Part shown: positions 40,632 through 48,837 of the stretch, one piece after another
Layout: every line of letters starts with the position of its first letter
Position numbering within the stretch: position 1 is the stretch's first letter
Source: an uncultured Oscillospiraceae bacterium
GTDB taxonomy: Bacteria > Bacillota > Clostridia > Oscillospirales > Oscillospiraceae
Assembly: GCA_910585155.1 (NCBI GenBank)
Contig: CAJUEC010000004.1
Location: forward strand, 38,439-102,438
Length of the DNA: 64,000 nucleotides
Direction: 5' to 3'
Notes under the pieces: generated by a model
Seen by the model: only the letters and a program-made list of their open reading frames with translations
Told to the model about the DNA's origin: nothing
Database searches by the model: none
Made by a program: the position numbers and the translations under genes

Positions 40632-41624
40632 ATGAAGAAAATCCTGCTGCTCACCACCGGGGGCACCATCGCCTCCCGGCTCACCGACGAGGGGCTGGCC
40701 CCCGGCCTGGACGGCGCCGCCCTGTCCCACTACCTGAGGGGGCTGGCGGACAGCTACGACCTCACCGTCCGGGACATCCTCCATCTGGACTCGTCCAACA
40801 TCCAGCCGGAGGAGTGGCGGCTCATCGCCCGCCACGTCTTTGAGGCCCGGAACGGCTTTGACGGCATCGTGGTGTCCCACGGCACCGACACCATGGCCTA
40901 CACCGCCTCCGTCCTCAGCTATATGGTGCGCAACATCCCCGTCCCCGTGGTGCTCACCGGGGCCCAGCTGCCCATCGAGCACCCCCTCACCGACGGGCTG
41001 GACAACCTGCGCACCGCCTTCGCCATGGCGGCCTGCGGCCGCCCGGGGGTGTTCCTGGCCTTCGACCGCCGGGTGATGCTGGGCTGCCGGGCGGTAAAGA
41101 CCCACACCACCGCCTTCGGCGCCTTTGACAGCGTGAATTGGCCCCTGGTGGCCCAGGTGAACGGCGCGGGCCTCACCCTCCGGGAGGAGGCCATCCCCCC
41201 GCTGGACGGCCCCTGCGTGCTGCGGGACAAGCTGTGCCAGGCGGTGTTCCTCATCAAGCTCACCCCGGGGCTGGACCCGGAGATCTTTGACATGCTGCTG
41301 CGGATGCACTACCGGGGGGTGGTCATCGAGGCGTTCGGGGCGGGCGGGCTCCACTTCATCCGCCGCAACCTCATCGAGAAGCTCCACGCCGCCGCCCAGG
41401 CGGGCATGGCGGTGGTGGTGTGCAGCCAGTGCCTGTACGAGAGCAGCAACTTCGCCCTCTACCAGGCGGGGCAGAAGGCCCTGGCCCAGGGGGTCATCCA
41501 GGGGTACGACATGACCACCGAGGCGGCGGTGACCAAGCTGATGTGGGCCCTGGGCCAGACCGAGGACCCGGAGGAGGTGCGGGCCCTCTTCGCCCGGAGC
41601 CTGGCCGGGGAGCGAAGCGTCTGA
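40632..41624 (+). CDS. ansA: Type I (cytoplasmic) L-asparaginase
   Basis: 330 residues without a signal peptide; hydrolyses asparagine to aspartate and ammonia. The catalytic threonines sit in LLTTGGTIASR and SHGTDTMAYTAS; VLTGAQLP and the C-terminal VIQGYDMTTEAAVTKLMWAL are typical. A TATCAT -10 box is seen about 55 bases upstream with a poor -35. A terminator follows. Confidence 0.9.
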   Translation: MKKILLLTTGGTIASRLTDEGLAPGLDGAALSHYLRGLADSYDLTVRDILHLDSSNIQPEEWRLIARHVFEARNGFDGIVVSHGTDTMAYTASVLSYMVRNIPVPVVLTGAQLPIEHPLTDGLDNLRTAFAMAACGRPGVFLAFDRRVMLGCRAVKTHTTAFGAFDSVNWPLVAQVNGAGLTLREEAIPPLDGPCVLRDKLCQAVFLIKLTPGLDPEIFDMLLRMHYRGVVIEAFGAGGLHFIRRNLIEKLHAAAQAGMAVVVCSQCLYESSNFALYQAGQKALAQGVIQGYDMTTEAAVTKLMWALGQTEDPEEVRALFARSLAGERSV

Positions 41625-41670
41625 AGCCTGCGCCCCAGACTGCCCTTGCGCCCCGAACAGGCAGACAGCA

Positions 41671-41699
41671 AAAACCGCCGCGGGCCGCGGCGGTTTTTT
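41671..41699. terminator. Terminator between ansA and the DtxR/MntR-type gene
   Basis: AAAACCGCCGCGG and its complement CCGCGGCGGTTTTTT form a tight hairpin; A and T flanks make it usable from both convergent genes. Confidence 0.8.
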
Positions 41700-41701
41700 G
41701 T

Positions 41702-42076
41702 TCATTCGATCCCCAGCTCCCTGTTGATGTGCGCCCGCAGGGCGTCAAAGGACTCCACGCTGAGGTCGTGCTCAATGCGGCAGGCGTCCTCCGCGGCCAC
41801 CTTCTCGTCCACCCCCAGGTGGATCAGCCACCGGGTGAGCAGCAGGTGGCGCTCATAGATGCGCTGGGCAATCTCCAGCCCCTCGCCGGTCAGGGTGAGG
41901 AAGCCCCCCTGGTCCATGACCACAAAGCCCCCCTCCCGCAGCAGGCTCATGGCCCGGCTCACGCTGGGCTTGGAGAAGTTCAGGTGCTGGGCCACGTCGA
42001 TGGACCGCACCGGCCCCTTCTCCCCCAGGGCGAGGATGGCCTCCAGATAGTTTTCGGCGGATTCGTGGATGTTCAT
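41702..42076 (-). CDS. DtxR/MntR-family metal-responsive regulator
   Basis: 124 residues. N-terminal winged helix (ESAENYLEAILAL, SIDVAQHLNFSKPSVSRAMSLL) followed by the dimerisation and metal-binding helices (ERHLLLTRWLIHLGVDEKVAAEDACRIEH). The length is close to MntR, which senses Mn; the His/Glu/Cys ligands could serve Mn or Fe. GGGAGGG precedes the start at 42076. No transporter gene is adjacent. Confidence 0.85.
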   Translation of the reverse strand: MNIHESAENYLEAILALGEKGPVRSIDVAQHLNFSKPSVSRAMSLLREGGFVVMDQGGFLTLTGEGLEIAQRIYERHLLLTRWLIHLGVDEKVAAEDACRIEHDLSVESFDALRAHINRELGIE

Positions 42077-42152
42077 CGCGTTCCCTCCCAGAGGACGGAT
42101 CTCCCCATGCCTACCCTTTAACCATACCACAAAAAACCGCCGGTGGCAACCT

Positions 42153-42455
42153 TTATTTCACCCCCAGCTCCGCCAGGGCGGCGCTGAGCGCCCGCCACTG
42201 GGCCAGCAGGGCGGCCAGCCTGTCCCGCCCCGCCGGGGTGAGGCGGTAGTACTTCCGGGCGGGGCCACCGGACACCTCTCCCAGGTACTGCTCCGAGCAG
42301 CCCTCCCGGCACAGCCCCCGGAGCAGGGCGTAAACCGCGCTCTCCTGGGTGTCGGGGAAGGTACGGTGGAGCCGCCGCAGCAGCTCGTAGCCGTACTGGT
42401 CCCCCTGGGCGAGCAGGTGGAGCAGGCACAGCTCGATCAGCTCCTTTTTCAGCAT
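42153..42455 (-). CDS. PadR-family transcriptional regulator
   Basis: 100 residues: IELCLLHLLAQGDQYGYELLRRL, ESAVYALLRGLCREG and YYRLTPAGRDRL are the PadR winged-helix motifs. Its start overlaps the end of the upstream membrane protein gene by seven bases, so the two are coupled. Such pairs usually control envelope-stress or transport functions. The ribosome site is weak, in keeping with coupling. Confidence 0.85.
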   Translation of the reverse strand: MLKKELIELCLLHLLAQGDQYGYELLRRLHRTFPDTQESAVYALLRGLCREGCSEQYLGEVSGGPARKYYRLTPAGRDRLAALLAQWRALSAALAELGVK

Positions 42456-43291
42456 AGGGCAATCCCCGCCCCCACCGCGCCGACGCCGGCATAGACCACC
42501 CAGGTCCGGAACGCGGGCGCCCACCAGTTGGAACTGGAGGGATCGGCCAGCTCCATGTTGCTCAGGAAGGCCAGCGCGCTGAAGGGCACCACCATGGCCG
42601 CCATCCCCAGCACGTACACCGCGATCCACCGCCGGTCCTCCGTCCGGGCCTTCACCAGCCCCAGCAGCCCCGCCAGGGCGGCGGCGAAGCCGCCCCACAT
42701 CTCAACGTCATACAGGATTGATACCGATCGGGGCATTGTGTGGCCCGGGGGGCCGATGCGAACCAGGCCGAAGAGCACGTATACAGGCGTCTCCCCCCAC
42801 ATCTCGGCAAAGGCAATGGGGTCCTGCATCCACGCCCAGTTGACCAGCAGCATCGCCCCAATCCAGACCAGCAGGACGATCAGCAGGACGGGGACGGCCC
42901 GGGGCAGCTTTGTCCCCTTGTACCCCTTCCAGCGGAACCAGACCAGGGCCCCGGCCATCCCCAGAAAGGCCAGGACCACGCCCAGCTGGATCTCATAGAA
43001 GCGGAGATCAAAGCAATATACCCAGAACATCCACATGCCGGGCAGGGGGCTGACCCCGGGGATGAGGAGGCAGGCGGCCAGCGCGGCAAACACCGCCAGC
43101 CAGATTCGATACGCCCTGCGGGGGGCGAGGGGGGCCGCCACGTCCCGGGGTCTGCCCACATCCCGGAGCAGCTCCTCGTAGGGCCGGCTGCCCACAATGT
43201 CCCGGTAGTCGGCGATCACGTCGTCCCCCTCCTGCCCGGGCAGCATCCATCGGACCCAGCGCTCCAGCCGGGCCATATAGTTTTTCTTCAC
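42449..43291 (-). CDS. Multi-pass membrane protein coupled to PadR (DUF1700-like)
   Basis: 280 residues. The N-terminal 55 residues are soluble (LERWVRWMLPGQEGDDVIADYRDIV, then EELLRDVGRPRDVAAPL), like the start of DUF1700-type proteins found with PadR regulators. About six membrane segments follow. The start is a GTG at 43291 with AAGGAG eight bases upstream; an ATG between them is in another frame. Function unknown. Confidence 0.7.
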   Translation of the reverse strand: MKKNYMARLERWVRWMLPGQEGDDVIADYRDIVGSRPYEELLRDVGRPRDVAAPLAPRRAYRIWLAVFAALAACLLIPGVSPLPGMWMFWVYCFDLRFYEIQLGVVLAFLGMAGALVWFRWKGYKGTKLPRAVPVLLIVLLVWIGAMLLVNWAWMQDPIAFAEMWGETPVYVLFGLVRIGPPGHTMPRSVSILYDVEMWGGFAAALAGLLGLVKARTEDRRWIAVYVLGMAAMVVPFSALAFLSNMELADPSSSNWWAPAFRTWVVYAGVGAVGAGIALC

Positions 43292-43301
43292 GGCGCATCT
43301 C

Positions 43302-43335
43302 TCCTTCACTATTGTCAATTTCACTATTGTTAAAA
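43302..43335 (-). promoter_or_regulatory. Direct repeat in the PadR operon leader, possible operator
   Basis: On the minus strand, AACAATAGTGAA and GACAATAGTGAA lie in tandem just before the ribosome site, about 20 bases downstream of the -10 box. This is a plausible PadR binding site (inference). Confidence 0.4.
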
Positions 43336-43355
43336 ATATAGTAGCCACTGAGAGA

Positions 43356-43384
43356 ATGATAGCACACCCCGCCGTCCGTGTCAA
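43356..43384 (-). promoter_or_regulatory. Promoter of the membrane protein/PadR operon
   Basis: Minus-strand TTGACA (43379-43384), 17-base spacer, TATCAT (43356-43361). Confidence 0.7.
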
Positions 43385-43496
43385 GGACCGGCGGGCCCGG
43401 CGGCCGGTCCGGCCCCGGCACTGAGCCGGGAAAAACCGGTCTGATTTTGGCAAAATCGCCTGAACACCAGCCTCTATCCGGGCAAAAAAATTTGCC

Positions 43497-43525
43497 TTGT
43501 ATTTCCCAGAGGGCTGTGGTATATT
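43497..43525 (+). promoter_or_regulatory. Possible promoter upstream of the transglutaminase/pilus operon
   Basis: TTGTAT (43497-43502), 17-base spacer, TATATT (43520-43525). It would give a leader of about 310 bases that includes leader element C. Confidence 0.45.
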
Positions 43526-43609
43526 TTTTGTTGGGAGACAATGGGCCTCCCCCTGCCCAGACGGGAACCCGCCCCTGCGGCTGCCTCAGCGCCGCAAAAG
43601 CAGGTTCTT

Positions 43610-43774
43610 AAAAGCTGTACCAATCGCCGAAGCGTTCAGATCCGCGAGACAAAACTGCCGGTGACAAGGCAAAAAATCGCGGGAATACTTTGTGCATTGC
43701 AAGAATTTTTTAACGCAGCTCATCGGCGGTTTTGGCCGCGAAGATGTATGCTGAGTCTATTTGGTACAGCTTTT
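43610..43774 (+). ncRNA. Candidate structured leader RNA, copy C of four
   Basis: 165-nt element upstream of the transglutaminase gene. A perfect 14-base closing stem pairs AAAAGCTGTACCAA (43610-43623) with TTGGTACAGCTTTT (43761-43774), followed by one more T. The second stem AAAACTGCC (43651-43659) pairs with GGCGGTTTT (43725-43733), where copies A and D have T-rich 5' arms and A-rich 3' arms. The apical segment TTTGTGCATTG is at 43689-43699, with CGGGAATA before it and CAAGAA after. AAGGAGGAG follows at once. Confidence 0.5.
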
Positions 43775-43844
43775 TAAGGAGGAGCTGATTGATCAGCGCT
43801 TCCCAAGGCAGGCCCTTTGGCACAATATCTATGGAGGGAACACA

Positions 43845-44861
43845 ATGAGAACGCTCAAGAAATCGCTGCTTCTGCTTCTGGCGCTGGCCACACTGGCGGG
43901 CTGCTCCGCCCAGGCCGTCCCGTCCCAGCCCCCCCGGGAGACAGAGCCCGGACAGGCGTATATCGACCAGACGCCCCTGATGCAGCTGGCCGAGATTGAC
44001 GATGAGGTGACGGCCCTGTCCGCCGCCCCCGCCCCCGCCGCCTCCACCATCCTCAAGCCGGTGGCCTCCGGCGTGCGCACCCAGCAGAACGGCCGGGTCA
44101 CCATCGACTACTCCAACATCACCGACGGCTATGTGATGGTCAAGTGCTCCAACGGCGGCAAGGCCCTGAAGGTCCAGGTGTTCGGCCCGTCCTACGCCGT
44201 GAACGAGACCAAGTACACCTATAACCTAAACCCCGACGAGTGGACCACCTTCCCCCTGTCCGACGGCAACGGCAGCTACAAGATCACCGTGTACGAGAAC
44301 GTGACGGACAAGAAGTACACCGCCCTGCTGTCCGCCTCCTTTGACGTGACCATGACGGACGAGTTCGCCCCCTTCCTGCGCCCCAACCAGTACGTGAACT
44401 ACGAGGTGAAGGCGGACAACGCCATCGCCAAGGCCGCCGAGCTCACCAAGGGAGAGACAGACCCCCTGAAAAAGGTGGAGAAGATCTACGACTTCGTGGT
44501 GAACAGCCTGACCTACGACAAAAAGAAGGCCAACTCGGTGAAGTCGGGCTACCTGCCCGTGCTGGACGACACCCTGGCCACCGGCAAAGGCATCTGCTTT
44601 GACTACGCCGCGCTGATGACCGGAATGCTGCGCAGCCAGGGCGTGCCCTGCAAGCTGGTGGTGGGCTACGCCGGTACCCAGTACCACGCCTGGATCAGCG
44701 TGTGGTCGGAGGAGTCGGGCTGGGTGGAGGGCGCCGTGTTCTTCGACGGCGCCACCTGGCAGCGGATGGACCCCACCTTCATCTCCTCCGCCAACAACAG
44801 CGCCGCCATCCAGAAGTATGTGGGCGACGGCAGCAACTACAACGCCATGTATCTCTACTAA
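43845..44861 (+). CDS. Transglutaminase-like lipoprotein
   Basis: 338 residues. Lipoprotein signal: basic start, hydrophobic core and lipobox LAGC. The C-terminal half is a transglutaminase/cysteine-protease fold with Cys in GKGICFDYAALMTGMLRSQ and His in QYHAWISVW; a later Asp (RMDPTF) completes a Cys-His-Asp triad. Middle beta region of unknown role. It probably crosslinks or cleaves surface proteins. GGAGGG precedes the ATG at 43845; the frame is open upstream without a better start. It leads the pilus-like operon, 22 bases before the PilC gene. Confidence 0.85.
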   Translation: MRTLKKSLLLLLALATLAGCSAQAVPSQPPRETEPGQAYIDQTPLMQLAEIDDEVTALSAAPAPAASTILKPVASGVRTQQNGRVTIDYSNITDGYVMVKCSNGGKALKVQVFGPSYAVNETKYTYNLNPDEWTTFPLSDGNGSYKITVYENVTDKKYTALLSASFDVTMTDEFAPFLRPNQYVNYEVKADNAIAKAAELTKGETDPLKKVEKIYDFVVNSLTYDKKKANSVKSGYLPVLDDTLATGKGICFDYAALMTGMLRSQGVPCKLVVGYAGTQYHAWISVWSEESGWVEGAVFFDGATWQRMDPTFISSANNSAAIQKYVGDGSNYNAMYLY

Positions 44862-44883
44862 AACATAAAGGCGGCGTTCTGCA

Positions 44884-45918
44884 ATGGGAAAAACAATTGG
44901 CAATCAAGAGCTGTCCGGGCTGACTCTGGAGCTGTACCTGCTGCTCCACGCCGGGGTGGGGGTGGGCGACGCCCTGTCCCTGCTGGGCGGGGAGCCGGCC
45001 TATAAGGACCTGCTGGCCGGCATGGCCGAGCAGGCGGACTCCGGCGCGCCCCTGTCCCAGTGCCTGCGGGACAGCGGGCGCTTCCCCGCCTACCTGTGCG
45101 GCCTGATCCAGGTGGGTGAGGAGACCGGACGGACGGAGGAGGCGCTGCGCGCCCTGTCCGAATATTACGAACGGCGGATGCGGCTGGACCGCCGGGTGCG
45201 CAGCGCCCTGCTCTACCCCGCGGTGATGCTGGTGCTGATGCTGGTGGTCATCGGGGTTCTGCTGATGCGGGTGCTGCCCATTTTCAACGACGTGTACATC
45301 TCCCTGGGCAGCCGGCTCACCGGCGTGGCCGGGGGCCTGCTGGCCGTGGGCCGGGCGCTGGACTCCGCCATGCCCGTGCTGTGGGTGCTGCTGGCCCTGG
45401 TGGTGGCGCTGTGCGCCGCCTTCGCCGGGCTGGACGGCTTCCGGGAGCGGGTGCTGAACCTGCTGCAAAACCTCCGGGGTGACCGGGGGCTGTCCCGCAG
45501 GATGAACAACGCCCGCCTCACCCAGGCGTTGTCCATGGGCATGGCCAGCGGCCTGCCCCTGGAGAAGGCCCTGGAGCTGTCCGCCTCCCTGCTGGCGGAC
45601 AATCCCCCCGCCCAGGCCCGCTGCCGGGCCTGCTGTGAGCGGCTGGAGCAGGGCGCCTCCCTGTCCGAGGCCATGGGGGAGACCGCCCTCCTGCCCGCCG
45701 CGTCCTGCCGCCTGCTGGAGCTGGGTCAGCGCAGCGGCGCGGGGGATATGGCCATGGAGAAGATTGCCCGGGACCTGTCCGAGGACAGCGAGGCCGCTGT
45801 GGAGGAGATGGTCAGCCGGGTGGAGCCCGCGCTGGTGCTGGTGTGCTCGGTGCTGGTGGGGCTGATCCTGCTGTCTGTGATGCTGCCCCTGATGCACATC
45901 ATGAGCGCCATCGGGTGA
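44884..45918 (+). CDS. Type IV pilus/type II secretion inner-membrane platform protein (PilC/GspF family)
   Basis: 344 residues with two T2SSF repeats. The first (LYLLLHAGVGVGDALSLL...FPAYLCGLIQVGEETGRTEEAL) and the second (LTQALSMGMASGLPLEKALELS...LLELGQRSGAGDMAMEKIA) are each followed by membrane segments, three in total. It is somewhat shorter than PilC (about 400). It would couple the pilus ATPase to pilin assembly. Five further pilus-like genes follow. Confidence 0.85.
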   Translation: MGKTIGNQELSGLTLELYLLLHAGVGVGDALSLLGGEPAYKDLLAGMAEQADSGAPLSQCLRDSGRFPAYLCGLIQVGEETGRTEEALRALSEYYERRMRLDRRVRSALLYPAVMLVLMLVVIGVLLMRVLPIFNDVYISLGSRLTGVAGGLLAVGRALDSAMPVLWVLLALVVALCAAFAGLDGFRERVLNLLQNLRGDRGLSRRMNNARLTQALSMGMASGLPLEKALELSASLLADNPPAQARCRACCERLEQGASLSEAMGETALLPAASCRLLELGQRSGAGDMAMEKIARDLSEDSEAAVEEMVSRVEPALVLVCSVLVGLILLSVMLPLMHIMSAIG

Positions 45919-45922
45919 GCCT

Positions 45923-46231
45923 ATGGGACGCTGGAGAGGATTTTTGAAGGGCGCCGCCCTGCTGCTGGCGGCGGTGGTCGCCGTGACCTGCTTTTCCGCC
46001 GCCGTGGACCAGCTCAACCAGGACCAGGGGGTGGAACAGCTGCGCCAGGTGGAGGACGCGGTGCGCCGCAGCTGCGCCACCTGCTACGCCTCCGAGGGGA
46101 TCTATCCCCCCGACCTGGACTACCTGCGGGAGCACTACGGCCTGCAGGTGGACGAGAGCCGCTGCATCATCCACTATGTGGCCATCGCCCAAAACCTGAT
46201 GCCGGATATCACCGTGCTGCCCCTGTCGTAG
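45923..46231 (+). CDS. Small membrane-anchored protein, pilin-like, in pilus operon
   Basis: 102 residues, with an N-terminal membrane segment (about 8-28) and then a helix and a small globular part with SEGIYPPDLDYLREHYG, a pattern reminiscent of pilin-like proteins that carry a 'YP..L..L' motif. Two cysteines (CATC) may form a disulfide. No canonical Gly-Phe prepilin cleavage site is seen. It starts four bases after the PilC gene. Probably a minor pilin or assembly factor. Confidence 0.6.
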   Translation: MGRWRGFLKGAALLLAAVVAVTCFSAAVDQLNQDQGVEQLRQVEDAVRRSCATCYASEGIYPPDLDYLREHYGLQVDESRCIIHYVAIAQNLMPDITVLPLS

Positions 46232-46255
46232 CGCGGCCAAGTCAGGAGAGGACCC

Positions 46256-46744
46256 ATGAAAAAACAAACTGATCATCTGGAGGGGCTGCTGGCCCTGCTG
46301 CTGTTCGGCGTGTTCGCCGTGTGCCTGCTCATCGTGCTGCTCACCGGGGCCAACAGCTACCAGAGCCTGACCCAGCGGGACCGGGCCGCCGCCGACCGGC
46401 GGACCTGCACCCAGTATCTGGCCACCCGGGTGCACCAGAGCGACGCCCAGGGCGGCGTGGGCTCCGGCCGCTTCGGCGACGGGGAGGCCCTGGCCATCAC
46501 CGAGCAGATCGGCGACCAGGAGTACGTCACCTGGGTGTACGCCCACGAGGGCTGGCTGATGGAGCTGTTCTGCGCCGCCGACGCGGACCTTTCCCCCTCG
46601 GACGGGGAGCGGATCATGGCCCTCCATGGGCTGTCGGTCCGGGAGGAGGACGGGCTTTTGACCCTCGCCGTCACCCTGGAGGAGGGGGATGAGCCCATTG
46701 AGCTGCGGCTGTCCCTGCGCAGCGGAGAGGGGGCGGGGTCATGA
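46256..46744 (+). CDS. Membrane-anchored pilus-operon protein (DUF4860-like)
   Basis: 162 residues. One N-terminal membrane segment (about 9-31), then a soluble domain (YQSLTQRDRAAADRRTCTQYLATRVHQSDAQGGV and an acidic C-terminus) that resembles DUF4860 proteins found in clostridial type IV pilus operons. Overlaps the next gene by four bases. Role unknown; a minor pilin-like component is likely. Confidence 0.6.
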   Translation: MKKQTDHLEGLLALLLFGVFAVCLLIVLLTGANSYQSLTQRDRAAADRRTCTQYLATRVHQSDAQGGVGSGRFGDGEALAITEQIGDQEYVTWVYAHEGWLMELFCAADADLSPSDGERIMALHGLSVREEDGLLTLAVTLEEGDEPIELRLSLRSGEGAGS

Positions 46745-47169
46745 AGAGCAAGGCCCCTCTGCTGCTCATGGAGCAGATGGTGATGCTGCTGGTGTTCGCC
46801 CTAGCGGCGGCGCTGTGCATACAGGCCTTTGTCAAGTCGGACGCCATCTCCCGGACGTGCGAGGCCCGGGACCGGGCGGTGGTGCTGTGCCAGAACGCCG
46901 CGGAGGCTGTGCGCCACAGCGGCGGTGATTTTGCGGCGGCCGCCGCCCTGCTGGGCGCGGACCGCCACGACCAGGACAGCTTTTCCCTGGACTACGACAG
47001 CCAGTGGAACCCCGCCCAGGACACCATGCGCTACACCCTGGGCGTGTACCGGCTGGACAGCGGCGTGGCCGGCCTGGGCAAGGCTGAAATCTGGCTCCGC
47101 GACGAGGCGGAGGACGTGGAATTGCTGCGTATGGATGTGGCCTGGCAGGAGGTGAGCGCCCATGGATAG
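46741..47169 (+). CDS. Pseudopilin-like protein in pilus operon
   Basis: 142 residues. The N-terminus KAPLLLMEQMVMLLVFALAAALC has a Glu followed by a long hydrophobic helix, as in prepilins after processing, but without the Gly before the cleavage point. A small globular domain follows. It overlaps the preceding and following genes by 4 and 8 bases, so it is tightly coupled. Confidence 0.6.
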   Translation: MKSKAPLLLMEQMVMLLVFALAAALCIQAFVKSDAISRTCEARDRAVVLCQNAAEAVRHSGGDFAAAAALLGADRHDQDSFSLDYDSQWNPAQDTMRYTLGVYRLDSGVAGLGKAEIWLRDEAEDVELLRMDVAWQEVSAHG

Positions 47170-47590
47170 CCGGAAGGAAGTCCAGGTGTCCCCGCCCCCG
47201 GTGGGGGGCGCGTCCCTGCTGGTGGTGTTCGGGGTGCTGTGCCTGACGGTGTTCGCCCTGCTCAGCCTGTCCACCGTGCGGGCGGACGACCGGCTCAGCC
47301 AGGCCTCCGCCCGGGCGGTCTCCGGCTATTACGCCGCCGACTGTCAGGCCCAGGAGCTTCTGGCCCGGCTGAAAAACGGCGAGGAGCCCGAGGGGGTGGA
47401 GCTCTACGGCAGCGACCCCCTGTACGCCGAGTACAGCTGCTCTATCTCGGCCACCCAGGAGCTCCAGGTCCGGGTGCGCTTTGACGGCGGACTGGAGGGC
47501 GTGTGCACCGTGCTGCGCTGGCAGTCCGTGCCCACCGGCGCGTGGGAGGAGGACGACAGTCTGGACCTGTGGGACGGGATCTTCTTCTGA
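47162..47590 (+). CDS. Membrane-anchored pilus-operon protein, unknown
   Basis: 142 residues. A 20-residue polar start is followed by a membrane segment (about 17-38: SLLVVFGVLCLTVFALLSL) and an external domain with AVSGYYAADCQAQELLARL. The pattern is that of ComGG/PilX-like minor pilins, which is tentative. Last of the four small genes between PilC and PilT. Confidence 0.55.
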   Translation: MDSRKEVQVSPPPVGGASLLVVFGVLCLTVFALLSLSTVRADDRLSQASARAVSGYYAADCQAQELLARLKNGEEPEGVELYGSDPLYAEYSCSISATQELQVRVRFDGGLEGVCTVLRWQSVPTGAWEEDDSLDLWDGIFF

Positions 47591-47674
47591 GCCCGCGCCC
47601 AGACCGGACAAGCGCCGTGGGAATGAGATGCGCTTTCATTTGACATTTTTCGAACCAGGCCTAGGAGGTAGGAC

Positions 47675-48733
47675 ATGGCAGATTTGCTGGAATATCTGAG
47701 CCGGGTGGTGCAGGATCGCGCGTCGGACCTGTTCATCATCGCGGGCAGTCCCGTGTGCGAAAAGCTGGACAACCGTCTGTGCCACATCGGCGGCGAGCGG
47801 CTGATGCCTGAGGACAGCCAGCGGCTCATCACCGATCTGTACGCCAAGGCGGACCGCTCCATGGAGGGCTTTCTCACCCGGGGGGACGACGACTTCTCCT
47901 TCGCCCTGGCTGGTCTGGCCCGGTTCCGGGCCAACACCTACCGCCAGCGGGGCTCGCTGGCGGCGGTGATCCGGGTGGTGGCCTTCGGCATCCCGGACTG
48001 GCAGGAGCTGGGCATCCCGCCCCAGGTGATGGAGCTGGCCCAGGTCAAGCACGGCATGATCCTGGTCACCGGCACGGCGGGCAGCGGCAAATCCACCACC
48101 CAGGCCTGCATCATCGACCGGATCAACCACACCCGGGAGTGCCACATCATCACCATGGAAAACCCCATCGAATACCTCCACCGCAACCACAGCAGCATTG
48201 TCAGCCAGCGGGAGATCTCCATCGACACGGAGGACTACCTCTCCGCCCTGCGCTCCTGCCTGCGCCAGGCCCCCGACGTGATTTTGCTGGGGGAGATGCG
48301 GGACAAGGAGACCATCCACACCGCCATGACCGCGGCGGAGACCGGCCACCTGCTCATCGCCACCCTCCACACCCAGGGTGCGGTGAACACCATCGACCGC
48401 ATTGTGGACTCCTTCCCCAGCGACCAGCAGGCCCAGGTGCGCATTCAGCTGAGCATGGTGCTGAACACCGTGGTGTCCCAGCAGCTGATTCCGGGGATCA
48501 ACGGCAGCCTGGTGCCCGCCTTCGAGGTGATGCACGTGAACAGCGGCATCCGCAGCCTGATCCGGGACAGCAAGAGCCACCAGATCGACAACGCCATCGC
48601 CGCCGGCGGCGGAGAGGGCATGATCACCATGGACCAGTCCATTTTTGAGCTCTACCAGAAGGGCAGGATCAGCCGTGACACGGCGCTGTCCTGCGCGGCC
48701 CACCCCGAGCAGCTCCAGCGCCGGCTGGGCTGA
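47675..48733 (+). CDS. pilT: Type IV pilus retraction ATPase (PilT family)
   Basis: 352 residues. N-terminal PAS-like domain (ASDLFIIAGSPV), Walker A VTGTAGSGKSTT, Asp box with Walker B PDVILLGEMRDKET, His box HLLIATLHTQGA and the C-terminal PilT hallmark GIRSLIRDSKSHQIDN (AIRNLIRE-like). It powers pilus disassembly. No PilB-type extension ATPase or prepilin peptidase is in the window. CTAGGAGG precedes the start. Confidence 0.9.
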   Translation: MADLLEYLSRVVQDRASDLFIIAGSPVCEKLDNRLCHIGGERLMPEDSQRLITDLYAKADRSMEGFLTRGDDDFSFALAGLARFRANTYRQRGSLAAVIRVVAFGIPDWQELGIPPQVMELAQVKHGMILVTGTAGSGKSTTQACIIDRINHTRECHIITMENPIEYLHRNHSSIVSQREISIDTEDYLSALRSCLRQAPDVILLGEMRDKETIHTAMTAAETGHLLIATLHTQGAVNTIDRIVDSFPSDQQAQVRIQLSMVLNTVVSQQLIPGINGSLVPAFEVMHVNSGIRSLIRDSKSHQIDNAIAAGGGEGMITMDQSIFELYQKGRISRDTALSCAAHPEQLQRRLG

Positions 48734-48756
48734 GGAGACGGCACACAAAATCATCT

Positions 48757-48788
48757 CAGGGCCCGGACGCCTGCGCGTCCGGGCCCTG
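48757..48788 (+). other. Long GC hairpin after pilT
   Basis: A perfect 14-base stem CAGGGCCCGGACGC with a CTGC loop, 23 bases after the pilT stop, without a T-run. It may protect the 3' end; the true terminator is 19 bases further. Confidence 0.6.
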
Positions 48789-48806
48789 AAGCAATTCAGC
48801 GGCGTA

Positions 48807-48837
48807 GTCCCCCCAGTCGTACCGGGGGGACCTTTTT
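48807..48837 (+). terminator. Intrinsic terminator of the pilus operon
   Basis: GTCCCCCC (48807-48814) pairs with GGGGGGAC (48824-48831), followed by CTTTTT. It touches the stop codon of the convergent metF-like gene. Confidence 0.75.
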
